Assembly: GCA_964035795.1 (NCBI GenBank)
Contig: OZ038321.1
Span: 28,001,387 to 28,065,386 of the forward strand
From: Pterobdella sp. o SKG-2022
Lineage: Eukaryota > Annelida > Clitellata > Hirudinida > Piscicolidae
Direction of reading: 5' to 3'
DNA: 64,000 nt
A model generated the notes under the pieces. It worked only from the letters and a program-made list of their open reading frames with translations. It did no database searches and was not told the origin of the DNA. Position 1 is the stretch's first letter; each line of letters opens with the position of its first letter. The position numbers were made by a program, and so were the translations under genes. Below are positions 1 to 23,474 of the stretch, piece after piece.

Positions 1-460
1 AAACATTTGTAAAATGATAAGTTGGGAAATAATTTTAAAGATTTGGAAAGTAACTGAAAAACTTTCCTATACGATTTGATCCAAGCAGTGTTTTATAATA
101 ATGAATTTGACTATCGTTTAAATTTTCAATTTTTTAATACACTATTATTATATTAAATATACAAAATATCCATAAAATTACAAAAAATGTGATCTTTTGT
201 AATATATATGGCCCCATAAATATAAATGACGTAAAGTTATTTACTTTGGCCCAGTGCTAGTTTGTTTGGCCTTGTTTTTTAATTTTCCATCTTTGATTGT
301 TATATATTTACCTTTAGAATAAAATTTTTAAATTTCAATTCATAAATATTTTCATGTTTGTTGTATATAAACCCATTTTAGTGATTCTTTGTAAAAACTT
401 TCGTTTGATGATTGAAACTTATTCTTTAATTTTGAATTATAACTAAGTTTGATTTTTTCA
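1..460. other. A/T-rich sequence upstream of the first gene
   Basis: No coding exon is recognised here. The stretch ends in a pyrimidine-rich tract and CAG at 456-461 just before the first ORF, which looks like a splice acceptor. Part of it is therefore probably an intron of that gene, with 5' exons off or upstream in the window. Confidence 0.4.
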
Positions 461-473
461 GTAAAACAACGAA

Positions 474-905
474 ATGGATAACAAAAAATCGCTTAGTGAC
501 TTTTCGAGCATTTTCAAGTTGAATCCTGCTTTGAAGAGTGAAATAAATGAAGCAAAACTCGCCGCAGGAAGCAATAGTAATACCAATGGAATGCAAAAAT
601 CTTCTAGTTTAGGAAATTTTTTTAATTCGTTTTATAACAACAATTTTCATCATTTAAATGATTCTACCTTGGATTTAAGCTCTGACAATGAAGATGAAGG
701 CTTGACAATGCCTAGAAAAAGTAAAAACACTATATCCAATAAAAATACTTTGGATTTAAACTCTAAATTAACTTTACCACAAAGCAACACTACATCTAAT
801 TTGTTGGAAAATACCAATGAGCCATTCTACAAAAGATTGTTTAAACCTGATTCTAACTTCATGAATGATAAAAAATTCAACTTAACAGCACCTTCATCTC
901 ACTAA
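474..905 (+). CDS. Small Ser/Asn-rich protein, unrecognised (143 aa)
   Basis: One open frame starts with ATG twelve bases after a good 3' splice site (ttttttcag) and ends in TAA at 903-905. AATAAA follows at about 926, so this reads as a terminal or single coding exon with its polyadenylation signal. The protein is hydrophilic and low in complexity: Ser, Asn, Leu and Lys dominate, with an acidic patch (SSDNEDEG) near residue 70. It has no signal peptide or membrane segment. Short hydrophobic motifs (FSSIFKLNP near the start, FYKRLFKP near the end) could be binding peptides in a disordered protein. I do not recognise the family. An upstream coding exon joined at the acceptor is possible, but the ATG lies just downstream of it, which favours a non-coding first exon. 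Confidence 0.5.
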   Translation: MDNKKSLSDFSSIFKLNPALKSEINEAKLAAGSNSNTNGMQKSSSLGNFFNSFYNNNFHHLNDSTLDLSSDNEDEGLTMPRKSKNTISNKNTLDLNSKLTLPQSNTTSNLLENTNEPFYKRLFKPDSNFMNDKKFNLTAPSSH

Positions 906-2571
906 AATTTGTTGTTCAATTTAAAAATAAACCTAATATCTTTTTGGTTTGAAAATTGTTGGACAACAATAAGAGTAATGATTTACTTTGACCAATATTT
1001 CATCTATTAGTCATTTTATCATCTATCATTCCTTGTAATGCTTTTTAATGGTGAATATTTGTTTAAAGAAGTGACCTTAACTATTTTGAATATGTTGATT
1101 ATTCAAAAGTGATATAAGTTTTTCAACAGAGTATTTGAAATATATTTTCAAAAATTTTATGAACTTTTTGAATAAATTTTTATAAAGATAATTGCATCTA
1201 TACATTCAATAGTTTCAAAGATTGCTTTATATTCTCATTGCTTTATCTGTTTTGTGTAAGATTGTTAAGTATTTAATATTTTTTTTTGTTTGAGGCACAT
1301 TCTGGTGAAAATCCTGTTGAAAATTTATGTTCCAAACAAAGCTAATATTATTATTTAAATTAGATAAATCAATTGTCAAAGTGCCATTAATTTCATGATG
1401 AATTTTAATTATTTTAAATGTATTTCTAACATATGAAATGAAATGATTTTAAAAAATAAAATTTTTAAAACATATTTTAATCGCTTTTCTTCTCTGAGTC
1501 AAAAAACTAAAACTTTATAATAAAAAGTGATGAAGATTTTGTTTTTTTAATATTACATCTAAGAATAAAAAGTGAGGTTTGAAACTATAGCTAAATTTAA
1601 AAATAAACACTAATTTCGAGGTTTTTAGAACCTTCACAGAAGTTAAAATTAAACTTTGTAAGTTAAACTTACACTGTAATGTGATGAACAAAAAATTTTC
1701 ATTTTAAATAAGTTGTACAGATACATTTCTTCATGAAGATATGATGTTTCAATTCGGTCTATCATTCTTTGAGCTTTAAATACGTTGACATATTTAATAA
1801 CATGTTTCAAGTCAACAAATTAATATACAGCTGCATTGTTTACGCAAGTATATATAATCTTTTTAAACGACCTATTTAAAGGACTACACCATTAAATATG
1901 TTATTGAAAGTTAAATCCGTATATAAAGAGATATTAAAGTTACACGTTGAGATAAAAATTGCATGATTTGCGATATATCCAATCCTAAAAAATACAAGGA
2001 TAAAATGAGTTTTGTTATTTGCATGAAGATTTTATAAAAATATTAACTTCACTATGTTCTTAGCTTTCATATACACTAATCAGGTCTACACGTTTCACTG
2101 AATATTTACAATGTTTTGAGTGGTGTGTAAATAATCTAATTTTAGAAATAAAAAAGCATTTCTATAAGCGCCCTAAAAAAACAATTATCTGCCGCTATTT
2201 GGAGCATGTTTATTTGGATTATTGGGCATTTCGAAATTTTTTATTATTTTATTTCCAATAGAAACTATATATTTTTAGTAATTGAAATTTCATCATATGA
2301 TATGGTTATATTCGGCTTGTTGCATTGGAGATCAATACATTGTTTTATTTGTATTCATGGTGGTGTGAGAGAATTTTTGATCGCTTTTCATAATTATTTA
2401 GCTGCTTTTTCTAGAGTATCAAGTTTGCCTTGTATCTGTTCTTTTGTGAATACTGTTGAATTATTTTTTCATTTAATTCTTGATGTAAAACATTATTTTA
2501 GACCAGAGTACGAAAAAATTAAATAACTGTTTTTCATATAAACTGTAGTTTTCTAGTTTTTAAACACAATT
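906..2571. other. Intergenic, A/T-rich, no gene seen
   Basis: Apart from the polyadenylation signal near its left end I see no supported coding exon, RNA gene or clear repeat. A 106-codon open frame at 2206-2526 is rich in Phe, Ile and Tyr from A/T-rich codons and shows no recognisable domain. Confidence 0.5.
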
Positions 2572-2820
2572 TTGCTAGTCAAAAGCCGCAAATATCATGA
2601 CTTGGCTTGCAACAATCACTTCCAACTCATCGCATACAAGACAACGGGTTGCTGCGGCCTCTCTACTGCCAGTTTTGTCGATGAGTTAAGCAGAAAACAG
2701 CCTGAAGCAACTGGGGATCCATTGGAAGCAGTCTGGTTGCGCCAGAAAGTCTCCTTGGCTATTGTCCGCGGTAATGCTGCCAATATTCTTTCTTGTCTCC
2801 GCTCTTCTTTTCATTCTTAA
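2572..2820 (+). pseudogene. Short ORF resembling the C-terminal tail of a retroelement protein
   Basis: This 82-codon frame is clearly more G/C-rich than its flanks, which suggests inserted DNA. From memory, the pattern KYHDLACNNHFQ, then a Gly/Cys-rich turn, then TGDPLEAVWLRQKVSLAIVR and GNAA resembles the tail of uncharacterised transposable-element proteins of invertebrates (usually TGDxRxxxFLxQRLSxAIQRGNAA). No reverse transcriptase or integrase motifs are visible upstream, so it would be a truncated remnant. The family assignment is an inference. An unrelated small gene cannot be excluded. Confidence 0.35.
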
Positions 2821-3616
2821 TTATTTTATTTTATCTTTCACAGTGGCTATTATAATTTTTTATTGCATTAAAATTTACTTTTGATAATATTGTTCTTTGT
2901 TTTTTACAATAAAAGTGTTAGATGAGCATTAATTTGATGTTCTATTATAGTATAAGAGTAAAATAAGTTGCTCATTATTATTTATAGCAGATATCTTATT
3001 TGTAACTGACAAACCCTTGAGGTCTTATTGTGGCTAAAGTTGGATGATTGAAACTAATAGGGGGAAACATAACAATTATATGCTATCGAGTGCTTTGTGT
3101 TTGTTTCCCTCATTAAGTGAAATGTATTTTTTATATTAGGACAATTAATACATGAATTATGTAACTAGAAATGAATGAAATAAAATGGCAAAAAAAATAG
3201 ATGTTTGAAAATGCGACAATCCTCATAAAAATTTTATGAATGAGAATTGAACAACAATGAGTGGTTACGTAAAATTGAACAATAATTTTTCACATTTCTT
3301 ATAGTGATATTTTGTTAGCAAAAATAATATTTATAAATTAGCTAAAAAAAAAGTTTAGCAGTCTGTTAATAGTGCATTTTAATTATTGTTCATAACTCTA
3401 TTGAATCTGAAAATGCTTTATCAAGAGTATAAACAACAATGCTTTATTAGTTTCATTCATATAAAAAAATTTCATTTTTATTTTTAAAAATATTTAAAGA
3501 CATGAGACGACTCAACTTAGATTCACTTTTAAAAGACATTTATAGTAATTTAACGGAACGTGATTTTTAACTAAGGATATAATTTTCCAAGAGTTTCCGT
3601 TTATAACTTAGTTAGT

Positions 3617-6600
3617 ATGGCTTCAAAATTTAGTGGGGCAGTGACAATCGCTGATTTGGACGATTATATAACACCTTCACAAGTTACTGCTTTTTTCGAC
3701 AAAAATTTTTAATAGAATTTTTAAATATTAAAAAATATATAAAATTACTTATATAGGAATGTATAAAGCCAGTTCCCATTGTGAAAAAAGGAAAAACAAA
3801 TAAAATTGAGTTTGAAGGAGATATTCCTCTACAAGTGTCTAAGGTGATTTCTATTGATGCTCAAATGTGAATCCAAACAAACTTTTTATTAATAAAAAGA
3901 AGTTTATAAAAAAACTATCAAAATAATCACCAAGAAAGAGTGGGGAAAGAGAACAGCTGAAGAAAGTAGATATAAGCTTATCTGACTGCTTGGCATGCAG
4001 TGGGTGCGTCACATCTGCTGAAGCAGTTCTGATCACTAGCCAGAGTATTGATGAAGTATACAAAGCCATTGAAGACAGAAAAGTAATATGTTGAATAGTT
4101 TTATCTTAGAAGGTTTAATATTAAGTTTTCATAAATATTTGTATTTCTATCCATTTCAGTAATTTTATCAATATTGATTTTTATTGATGTTTTTATGTAG
4201 TAGATATTCGTTATCAATGTGTTTTGATAATGCGATGATGATTAAATGTTGAACTTTTAATTCAAAATAACTTCACCCACTCCTTCAATTTAAATTTCAA
4301 TTACAATCCAATAATATCATTTTAAAAATATTTTATAAATTTTATAAAAACACAAATAAAAATGAAAATAAATCAATATAACAAATATATATATATAGAT
4401 ATTTTGAAAAAATAAATTAATTTATATATATATAATTATAAAAAATGAATAAATATAACAATTGCCAGAGGAATGCATCAAAAAGGTTGATGTTGACAAT
4501 ATCCCCGCAATCAAAGGCATCTCTCGCTGCCAAACACAACCTCACCATGCACCAGATGTCTTGCAAGCTCACCATGTTCTTTAAACAGCTAGGTTCTTGT
4601 GTTTTTAAAACAATCATCCCTCAGTAAAGTAAAATGGGATTAGAAGAATTTGAATGAATTTATTTATTGTTTTTCAATACATTTCCATTTGATCATTTTA
4701 ATTCTTTGAGCCAAACAAATATTCAAATGAAAACACTTTTTGGAGTTTATTTTATTCCACGAAGCTTTTCATAAGATGAACTTACATCAATAAATGGGAA
4801 GTATAATATACACCAAAAAGTGTTTTCTTTCTAATATTTGATCATTGTTTTCAAATTCATTTCCATTTAATTTTTTTTTTTGTTAAATTTTATTTAATTA
4901 TAGATATTCAATAAAATTTAATTATTTTATCCATAAATTTTATTTAATTAATCTTTTTCAGTTTATTTTTCTAAAATTTTCGTTGCAATACATTTTTTTT
5001 AACCATTTTTTCTCAAAATATGGTCATCACATTTTTTTTACATCTCAACTTTTTTGCATTATTGTTCACTTTTATATATGTAGGTACAATCATTTCATAT
5101 TTTGTTGTCTTTGGGATAAAAATAACACTAACCTATAAGAATTGTTAATCTTTGCATAAAATGAGGTAGAATCATCTCAAACTTGATAATGTACGTTGAT
5201 CTAATCTTTAAATTCTTTTGATTACATCATCAACAATACATGATATGACTAATTAAATTGAATTTTTTATAAATAGTTAATATTATTCAGTCAATTTTTT
5301 ATTCTTTCCTTTATCAAGGTTAATATAATAATAATAATAATAATAATATCTCTTATGAATGTTACTGAAGGTTTTGATGTGGTCATGGACACAACACTTG
5401 GCAGAGAAATAAGTCTTTATGAGACAGCAAAGGAGTTTGTGAAAAGATTTAAAGCCAAGAAACTTCATCTAACCTTCAAAACAGACAGCGTCGAGATGGA
5501 TTCAAATAAAGATGAGATTGAAAGTATCAAGTCAAATAGCATGTCTAACTGTGGAGGTAATCTGAAGAATGAATGCTGTGGGGGGTGTAACACATCACAC
5601 AAACAACCATCATCATCCCAAAAAAAGTCACCAAAAGACCAACCTCTACCATTCCTGACTTCAAACTGTCCAGGCTGGATATGTTATGCAGAAAAGACAC
5701 AAACATCAAAGCTTCTGCAACACATCAGCAACATTAAAAGTCCTCAGCAGATTATTTCCCAAATCCTCAAGTCATATTTGTCCAACAAGCTCAATGTGTC
5801 TCCCAGTGATATCTACCACGTGTCGATTGCACCCTGTTACGATAAAAAACTTGAGGGGACTAGAGCAGACTTCGTTATTGATGGAGTTGATGGTGTTGTG
5901 AGAGAGGTTGATTGCGTTCTGTCCACAAGTTAGTTGACTATGGGCTGTCATTTCGGTATAAATTGATTGAAATCAACACTAAACATAAATTAGTTACTTG
6001 TTTATGAGGCAATTTCATTATATAATACCAAGTTTTACCAGTTTATTTATCAATTAACTATGTCATAACAATATGACTTTGTATTTCAGTGGAAGTTGAC
6101 GACATATTGAAACGAGAATGCATTTCTTTCAATGATATCGAAGGAGATCAACCCTATTACTGGTTAATAGATCATTGTTCTCAAATATAATTGAATTCCA
6201 ACAGGGCTATCAATATCATTGCAAATATAACAATATCGATCGATTCCACGTTGGATTGAATTTCTCTCATTTGCATATGCCCCAATCGATATGTATTTGA
6301 AAGTAAATTTTTTCAACTGAAGATCCATTGTATACAATTTTAATTATAAAAATGAAGCTTTTATAAAGAATTGTATTAACAAAGCATATTACTAAATCAT
6401 TAAAATATTGGAATAATTAATTGAGAACTGGTGATAACCAATTAATTTTCGACTCTGAGGCAGCTTGCAATTTTTGTGAAAAATGCGCTGTATAAATGTA
6501 AGTGAATAAAATTTTTTTCAGAGACATTTTAAATATCTTTTTCATTCGGTTTTTTTGATTTTTTTCTTATAATGAAGAAATTATAAAATAGAAATAAATC

Positions 6601-7809
6601 AAAAAAAAATAATAAAATTATTCATAAAATAACAAAAATTAATCAAACACAACCCGCAGTGAAGGCTTCAGCGAAGATGTTTTGGAGCTTATAAGACCTC
6701 ACAGCCACAGTGATGGGTTCACCGATTACGTCATCAAGTATGCAGCCTATCATCTGTTTGGGCTAAAAATAGACCAGTTGGATTACGTCACTACCAAGTG
6801 CATGCTTTATTTTTTATAAAGTCTTGTTTGTGTTATTTTTTGACCCGAGCATTTTACTTCATGTGATGGGTCTTATTCATCTCTATTGGATTTAAATTTG
6901 AACATTATTGAAAAATACAAAAAAAAAACTCTGAATAGGCTTGTCATAGGAACTTCAAATCGAAGAAAAAATTAAAATCTGATTCATGTTCCAAGATTTC
7001 AACTTAATAAAAACCATTTCATAAACTCCATTCTAGGAATGTTGATTTCACGGAAGTTTGTGTGTACCCAAAAGACACAAATGATGGTGATATTGCACGA
7101 AAGCCCCTTCTCAAGTTTGCCACTGCATATGGCTTCAGGAACATTCAAAATGTGGTGCTGAGCATGAAAAAGAATAAACTGGATTATGATTTCATCGAGG
7201 TCATGGCTTGTCCTTCAGGTGTCTTCCAAGTTTCCATTTCATACTTTTCGTCTGCACGATAAAATGTTGTGCGGTTGTGCTATTTAAGCTATTCTTTTTT
7301 ATATCGGTTTCATTTCAAACTCTCGACATAATTTCATTTTATAGGTTATCAAAATCATTACTTTCAATGTTTATTTGCTTAAATAAATAAAATTATCATT
7401 CAATATAATGCGATAAGGATGCTTGAACGGGGGAGGGCAGTTGAAGGCACAGGAGTCTGCTAATGATTTAATTCAACACGTTAACAACACCAACATTTCT
7501 GAGTCCACACCAACTTCCACAACATCTACAGCTCTTGATTCTCATAACCGTTCAAAAATCCTTCTTAACAAAGTCAAAGGCGTTTTTAATGACTCCATCA
7601 ATTATGCATCTGTCGAAGAACACTTGAAAGCGTCAGCTATTGATGAAAAGATGAGAGATAGGTTATTAGAACCAGGTGATATAGCTATTATTCGGAGCAT
7701 GTACACAGATTGGTTGGATAAGTTGAACGAAAGTGAACTTGATAAAGTTTTGAAAACTTACTATAAGGTCGTGCCTAAAATGACTTCTGGTTTGTTCACC
7801 AAGTGGTGA
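3617..7809 (+). CDS. CIAO3: CIAO3 / NARFL, cytosolic Fe-S assembly targeting-complex subunit (9 exons, 581 aa)
   Basis: Exons 3617-3682, 3757-3843, 3957-4082, 4469-4592, 5371-5928, 6090-6162, 6660-6797, 7037-7218 and 7418-7809 join in phase into 1746 nt (581 aa plus stop). The protein is hydrogenase-like but not a hydrogenase. In other eukaryotes it links the early cytosolic Fe-S machinery to the CIA targeting complex. It starts [15 protein letters not shown], the family N-terminus. All cluster-ligand motifs are present: ECIKP and DCLACSGC in the N-terminal site; [17 protein letters not shown] and MACPSGC in the C-terminal site. AYGFRNIQN and the closing GLFTKW are also diagnostic. It is about 100 residues longer than the human protein, mainly through a Ser/Lys-rich insert after residue 165 that carries an extra Cys cluster (CGG, CCGGC), and a Ser/Thr/Asn-rich stretch near residue 480. 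The exon 3 acceptor (3957) was chosen by phase and family alignment. Confidence 0.95.
4705..4845. repeat. Foldback (MITE-like) element, copy 1, in CIAO3 intron 4
   Basis: The left arm near 4709-4744 (ccaaacaaat...aaaacactttttgg) is the inverse complement of 4813-4843 (ccaaaaagtgttttc...), so the segment can fold back. Its core holds the motif ccacgaagcttttc, which recurs at 25687-25705 and on both arms of the palindrome at 61525-61711. It is non-coding and looks like a non-autonomous DNA element. Confidence 0.6.
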
Positions 7810-8218
7810 TTCACTTGTGCAAAGATTTAAAAAATTTTAGTGAATTTTTTTTGTAACTCAATATTTTTAAAAATGAGATCATCTTACATGATCATCGCAC
7901 GAGTTTCCATAAAATTCTGTTTCTTCTAAATTGACTTGAAATTTCTGTTAAAATGCAAATTTTTCATTTTTAAATGTATAACTTAAAATTTCAATCTATC
8001 TTATTTCAAGAGTTGGCATGACAATTATAAATTTGACCTTCAATAAATGATCCCAAATTTGTTCTTTTATCGATGGTTATTTAGAAACTGATAAGATAAT
8101 ATCTTGAATTCTTAAGGTCACAAGATGCCACAATATAAATTGCAGGCTGGTGAAAACAAAGAAAAATAACTCAAAAACAGCCTATAGTTTTACAGTATAA
8201 TAAAATTCAAAGGTTGAA
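7810..8218. other. CIAO3 3' flank and upstream region of the SRCR/Ig gene
   Basis: A/T-rich spacer with no coding exon. An AATAAA at about 8041 is a plausible CIAO3 polyadenylation signal. The promoter of the following gene should lie here, but I see no confident core element. Confidence 0.4.
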
Positions 8219-20119
<11,901 letters not shown>

Positions 20120-21159
20120 GTTGGTGCATTTTGCTGTCAAAATTTGTATCTCGACAAAATTCAAATGCTTTTTGAAATTCTACCGCCGTTCATAAATAGA
20201 GTCAATTAAGATTGGTAAAGAGGCTTAATGAAAATGGACGCAAACTTCTGTTGTCGTAATCATAATTTTACTGACCATCTGTGCAGCGGTTTTGACGTCC
20301 ATAAGTCCAAGCATCTTATCGCTGTAAAAAATTCAAGCCATGCATTTTTATAATATAAAACTCGCACCATTAGTTATAAGGTTAGTTTATGTGAGGTTAT
20401 ATCTTTAATGCGGGTTTGAAGTCAATTACAATCATAACCACCAAAACTTCTTTTCATGATAATCGTTTTTTCACTAACATACCTGCTACATCTACCCCAT
20501 CAAATTGACTTCTGATGAACAAATAATGCATAGGCCAAAGCTTTTTTGTATCCATGCCACTTTTATGATGATCTGTGGCTGATACTATGAAATTAGCTTT
20601 GTATCAAATGCTTTTCAACAAAGATTCTTCAAAACACGTGTTAAAATGATGACGTAGTTTACCCTGGAACAACAGTAAGAAAATCTTGCTAAGTCTTTAA
20701 GAAAACCATGCATTATTAAATGGTCACTTGATGATGAAAGACTTTCTTACAAAAAGTTTAACGAATTTAGTTGAAAAATACTTTGTGTTTGTTGCAAAAT
20801 TTGTTGAAACCATTTGAAGGTGGAGTCAAACCTGGACAACTTTGAATTGCTAAACCAAACTGACTCTATTGTAATGACCTACTTCATCAGATTCACAGCT
20901 CCTAGTTAGGCCAGTTCTTCATATGTTCTTTAAAAAGCATTTAAATAATTAAATTCTATTTAACTTTTGTATCAGTTCAGTTCAATAGTAGATTTACTTG
21001 TTATCAAGCAATTTTAAACTTTTTCACTTTATATACAGCTAGGTATTTATCTTGAATTTAGATTTTTTGGGCCACATTATTATTTTTTTTTTTTATATTT
21101 TTTTTTGCGTAAAATTCTTTTAAATACGTTTGAAAACTTTTTCTTCGAGATAAATGAAA
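20120..21159. other. No supported gene
   Basis: Follows the last confident Ig exon. A hydrophobic frame at 20238-20327 has no usable splice acceptor. Otherwise A/T-rich, with no recognisable domain or repeat. Confidence 0.4.
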
Positions 21160-21602
21160 AACTTTTTCTGTCCGAGGTATATATTCCAGTTATATTACAA
21201 ACTCCCAACTGTAATTACTGAACGGATGCATAAAAAATTAAGGTTCATTAAAACCTACTTGAAAGAATACAATTTGATTCTCTCACATATGTTTGAATTT
21301 AAAAAACCGAAGGAAATATTTGTGCATTGTAGTGACGTTTCTGAATGGAATATTATGTAACGAAAGGATTAATGCGTGTTTCTTTATGCTAATCCATAGC
21401 GTGTTGAATTGTTCTTTGAACTTTAAAGAGATAAAAATTACAAGTTCTCCACCAAAATGAATGATGCTTTTATTAAATATTTAATCTGTTTCACCCACAG
21501 AAGTCTCTGAAAGAATAACGTTCGCTATTAAAACGTACTTTATGGAACCTTTTTGGAACCCCCCTGATTACCATTATTTGATCACTTTTGGATTCATGGT
21601 GG
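21160..21602 (+). pseudogene. Xc-like exon candidates (possible 3' part of the SRCR-Ig gene or decayed copies)
   Basis: The frame at 21160-21332 (HKKLRFIKTYLKEYNLILSH, then a Phe/Lys-rich end) aligns by eye with Xc of module 2 (KKFTLTITTFFPQLNFYSPI). A second stretch at about 21502-21602 (RITFAIKTYFMEPFWN) begins after a CAG acceptor and looks like another version of the same element. Both end at plausible GT donors. They may be the last exons of the gene or relics of a further module. Similarity is weak and judged by eye only. Confidence 0.35.
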
Positions 21603-21790
21603 AGTGAGAAGGAAGAAGAGGATGAAAATGGAGGAATGAGAAGAAAAAAATGAAATAGAAATAAAAAGAAAATTAAGACAAAAAAATAGAAAAAAATAAG
21701 AGAAGGAAGAGGAGGAAGTGGAGGAAGAGGAGGAAGAAAAAGAGGAGAAGGAGAAGGAGGAGTAGGAAAAGGAAGATGGTTATGATGACA
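21603..21790 (+). repeat. Purine-only tract, GA-rich
   Basis: About 180 bases consist almost entirely of A and G on the plus strand (gaggaagaggaggaagaaaa and similar), with imperfect GGA/GAA units. Polypurine tracts of this length can form triplexes. There is no evidence of coding. Confidence 0.7.
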
Positions 21791-23474
21791 GTGGTGTAGA
21801 TAAATTTTGTAGAATGCTTTGCATTTTTTCCGCTATTTATATTGAAAGATCTATTTTAAAAATTTGACAGCCAAATTTTAAAATTTAAATTTTAGCCTGT
21901 GTTCTTTATTCATGATGACAACTAAAACCATTTCTTTGAATTCTGATCGTATAAGAACCGGTATTGGTTGTTTTAAAAAATAATTTATTTTCAAACTAAC
22001 TTTTAATAAAATAGGTTCCATTTCGCATGAATTATAGTTTTTCATTCATGTTCATAAACGTCTCTTGATATTGCAAACCAATTACATCGAGGGAAATCTA
22101 AAAAAAGCAAACGAAATAATTAAATCATTAAATATTCAAACATTAATAACAAAAACAAAAGCTTATTATTCCTGAACTTATTATTATTATTATTTTTTAG
22201 ATACTAATAAAACTTCACAAAATCATTAGAGAGGCCAGTGTTGATACAAGATAGAGGGCGTGGAAAATTATATTTTGATAGTATCTGTGTAGAGTTACTT
22301 ACATATTATCTGTCCGTTGCTTGTATTTATTTTGTTTCTGTTTTGTTAATACAAAATTGCTGACTAAAATATATTTTATTAAAAAATAAAAAACTTTTTG
22401 TTGACTCTGTTTTCAAAAAACTGTTTTTGAGAAAATAAAAAACATTAATTATTTTAGTTTTTATTTGTTACTTTTTTCCAATAAACAATTTTTTTATATA
22501 GTTTATTATTTCAGTTTTTGTTATATTTACACCTAATTTCATTTTTTTATCTAAAAGTGTATTTTATTGTCACTTTCATTATTTATCGTACGGCTGCACG
22601 TAGTAAGTTTTTCAAGCATCGATTTATATTTATTTTATAACAATTCTTTGAGTTATGAGTGACTAGTGCTTCTGTTAGTTTTATTCCTCTTAAAATGCAT
22701 CTTTCATCCTATTACATCTCGAAATCAATTATGCGCTCTCTTTGAGGCAACATATAATGAGCTTTTATACACCTTGCTTTATGACTCTATAAAATATAGC
22801 AATATATATATAAGAGGAGAACAATAGACGTTAATGACTTGTGGCATGTGTTGATGCGAGATAAGAAGAAGGAATTAAAGGGAATTACAAAAGAAGTCAT
22901 TTAAGATTCTTGGAAAGGTATTAAATAATGAAGGCACACACATAAATGCAGAAAATTGTTATGTTATTTGAAATAACACGAACAGATGGCATGGAACAAA
23001 GACGGAATACGCTATGGTGTCAGATGTTAATTGAAGGTCAGCTGTAAAACAAACAGTTTTTGTGATTTAATCCATAAATTAATTCAATTTTATTTAAATA
23101 GTCTTCAATTATTTGCTCAAATATCCAAGTATATATATGGGCATAATATATTTTATATATCTTTTCTTATATATCGTATAGCGACCATAGTTATATATGA
23201 ATATGTTCACACGTAACAACTGGATTGCACCAAAAACATCACTTGTCCGTTTCAGAAGTTCCGGATAAAATCCACATTCAAGGGAAAATTTTATACGTGA
23301 CTAAATTTTTGGACTAGGAAAAATATTACACAAGAGAAACTTATCTATATCTTTAAGAAAGGTGATTTCTTATTGTAAAACGGATATTGTTTTAATATAT
23401 ACTAGTTTTTTTTTAATTTATATATAAAAAATTAAAAACAGAATTCAGTGAAGTTTTAAAGCGTTTGAAACAGA
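21791..23474. other. Intergenic, 5' flank of netrin
   Basis: A/T-rich, with no exon or RNA gene recognised. The netrin start codon at 23475 is preceded by a run of A/T-rich sequence. A possible TATA-like string (tatataaaaaat) lies near 23420, but such strings are frequent here and it is weak evidence. Confidence 0.35.

Noticed and set aside
2206..2526. 106-codon open frame
   Set aside because: Composition (Phe, Ile, Tyr, His) is that of A/T-rich noise. No domain, signal or splice context.
20238..20327. Hydrophobic stretch that could be a membrane anchor for the SRCR/Ig protein
   Set aside because: The frame is preceded by a stop at 20229 with no AG acceptor between, so it cannot be joined to the gene.
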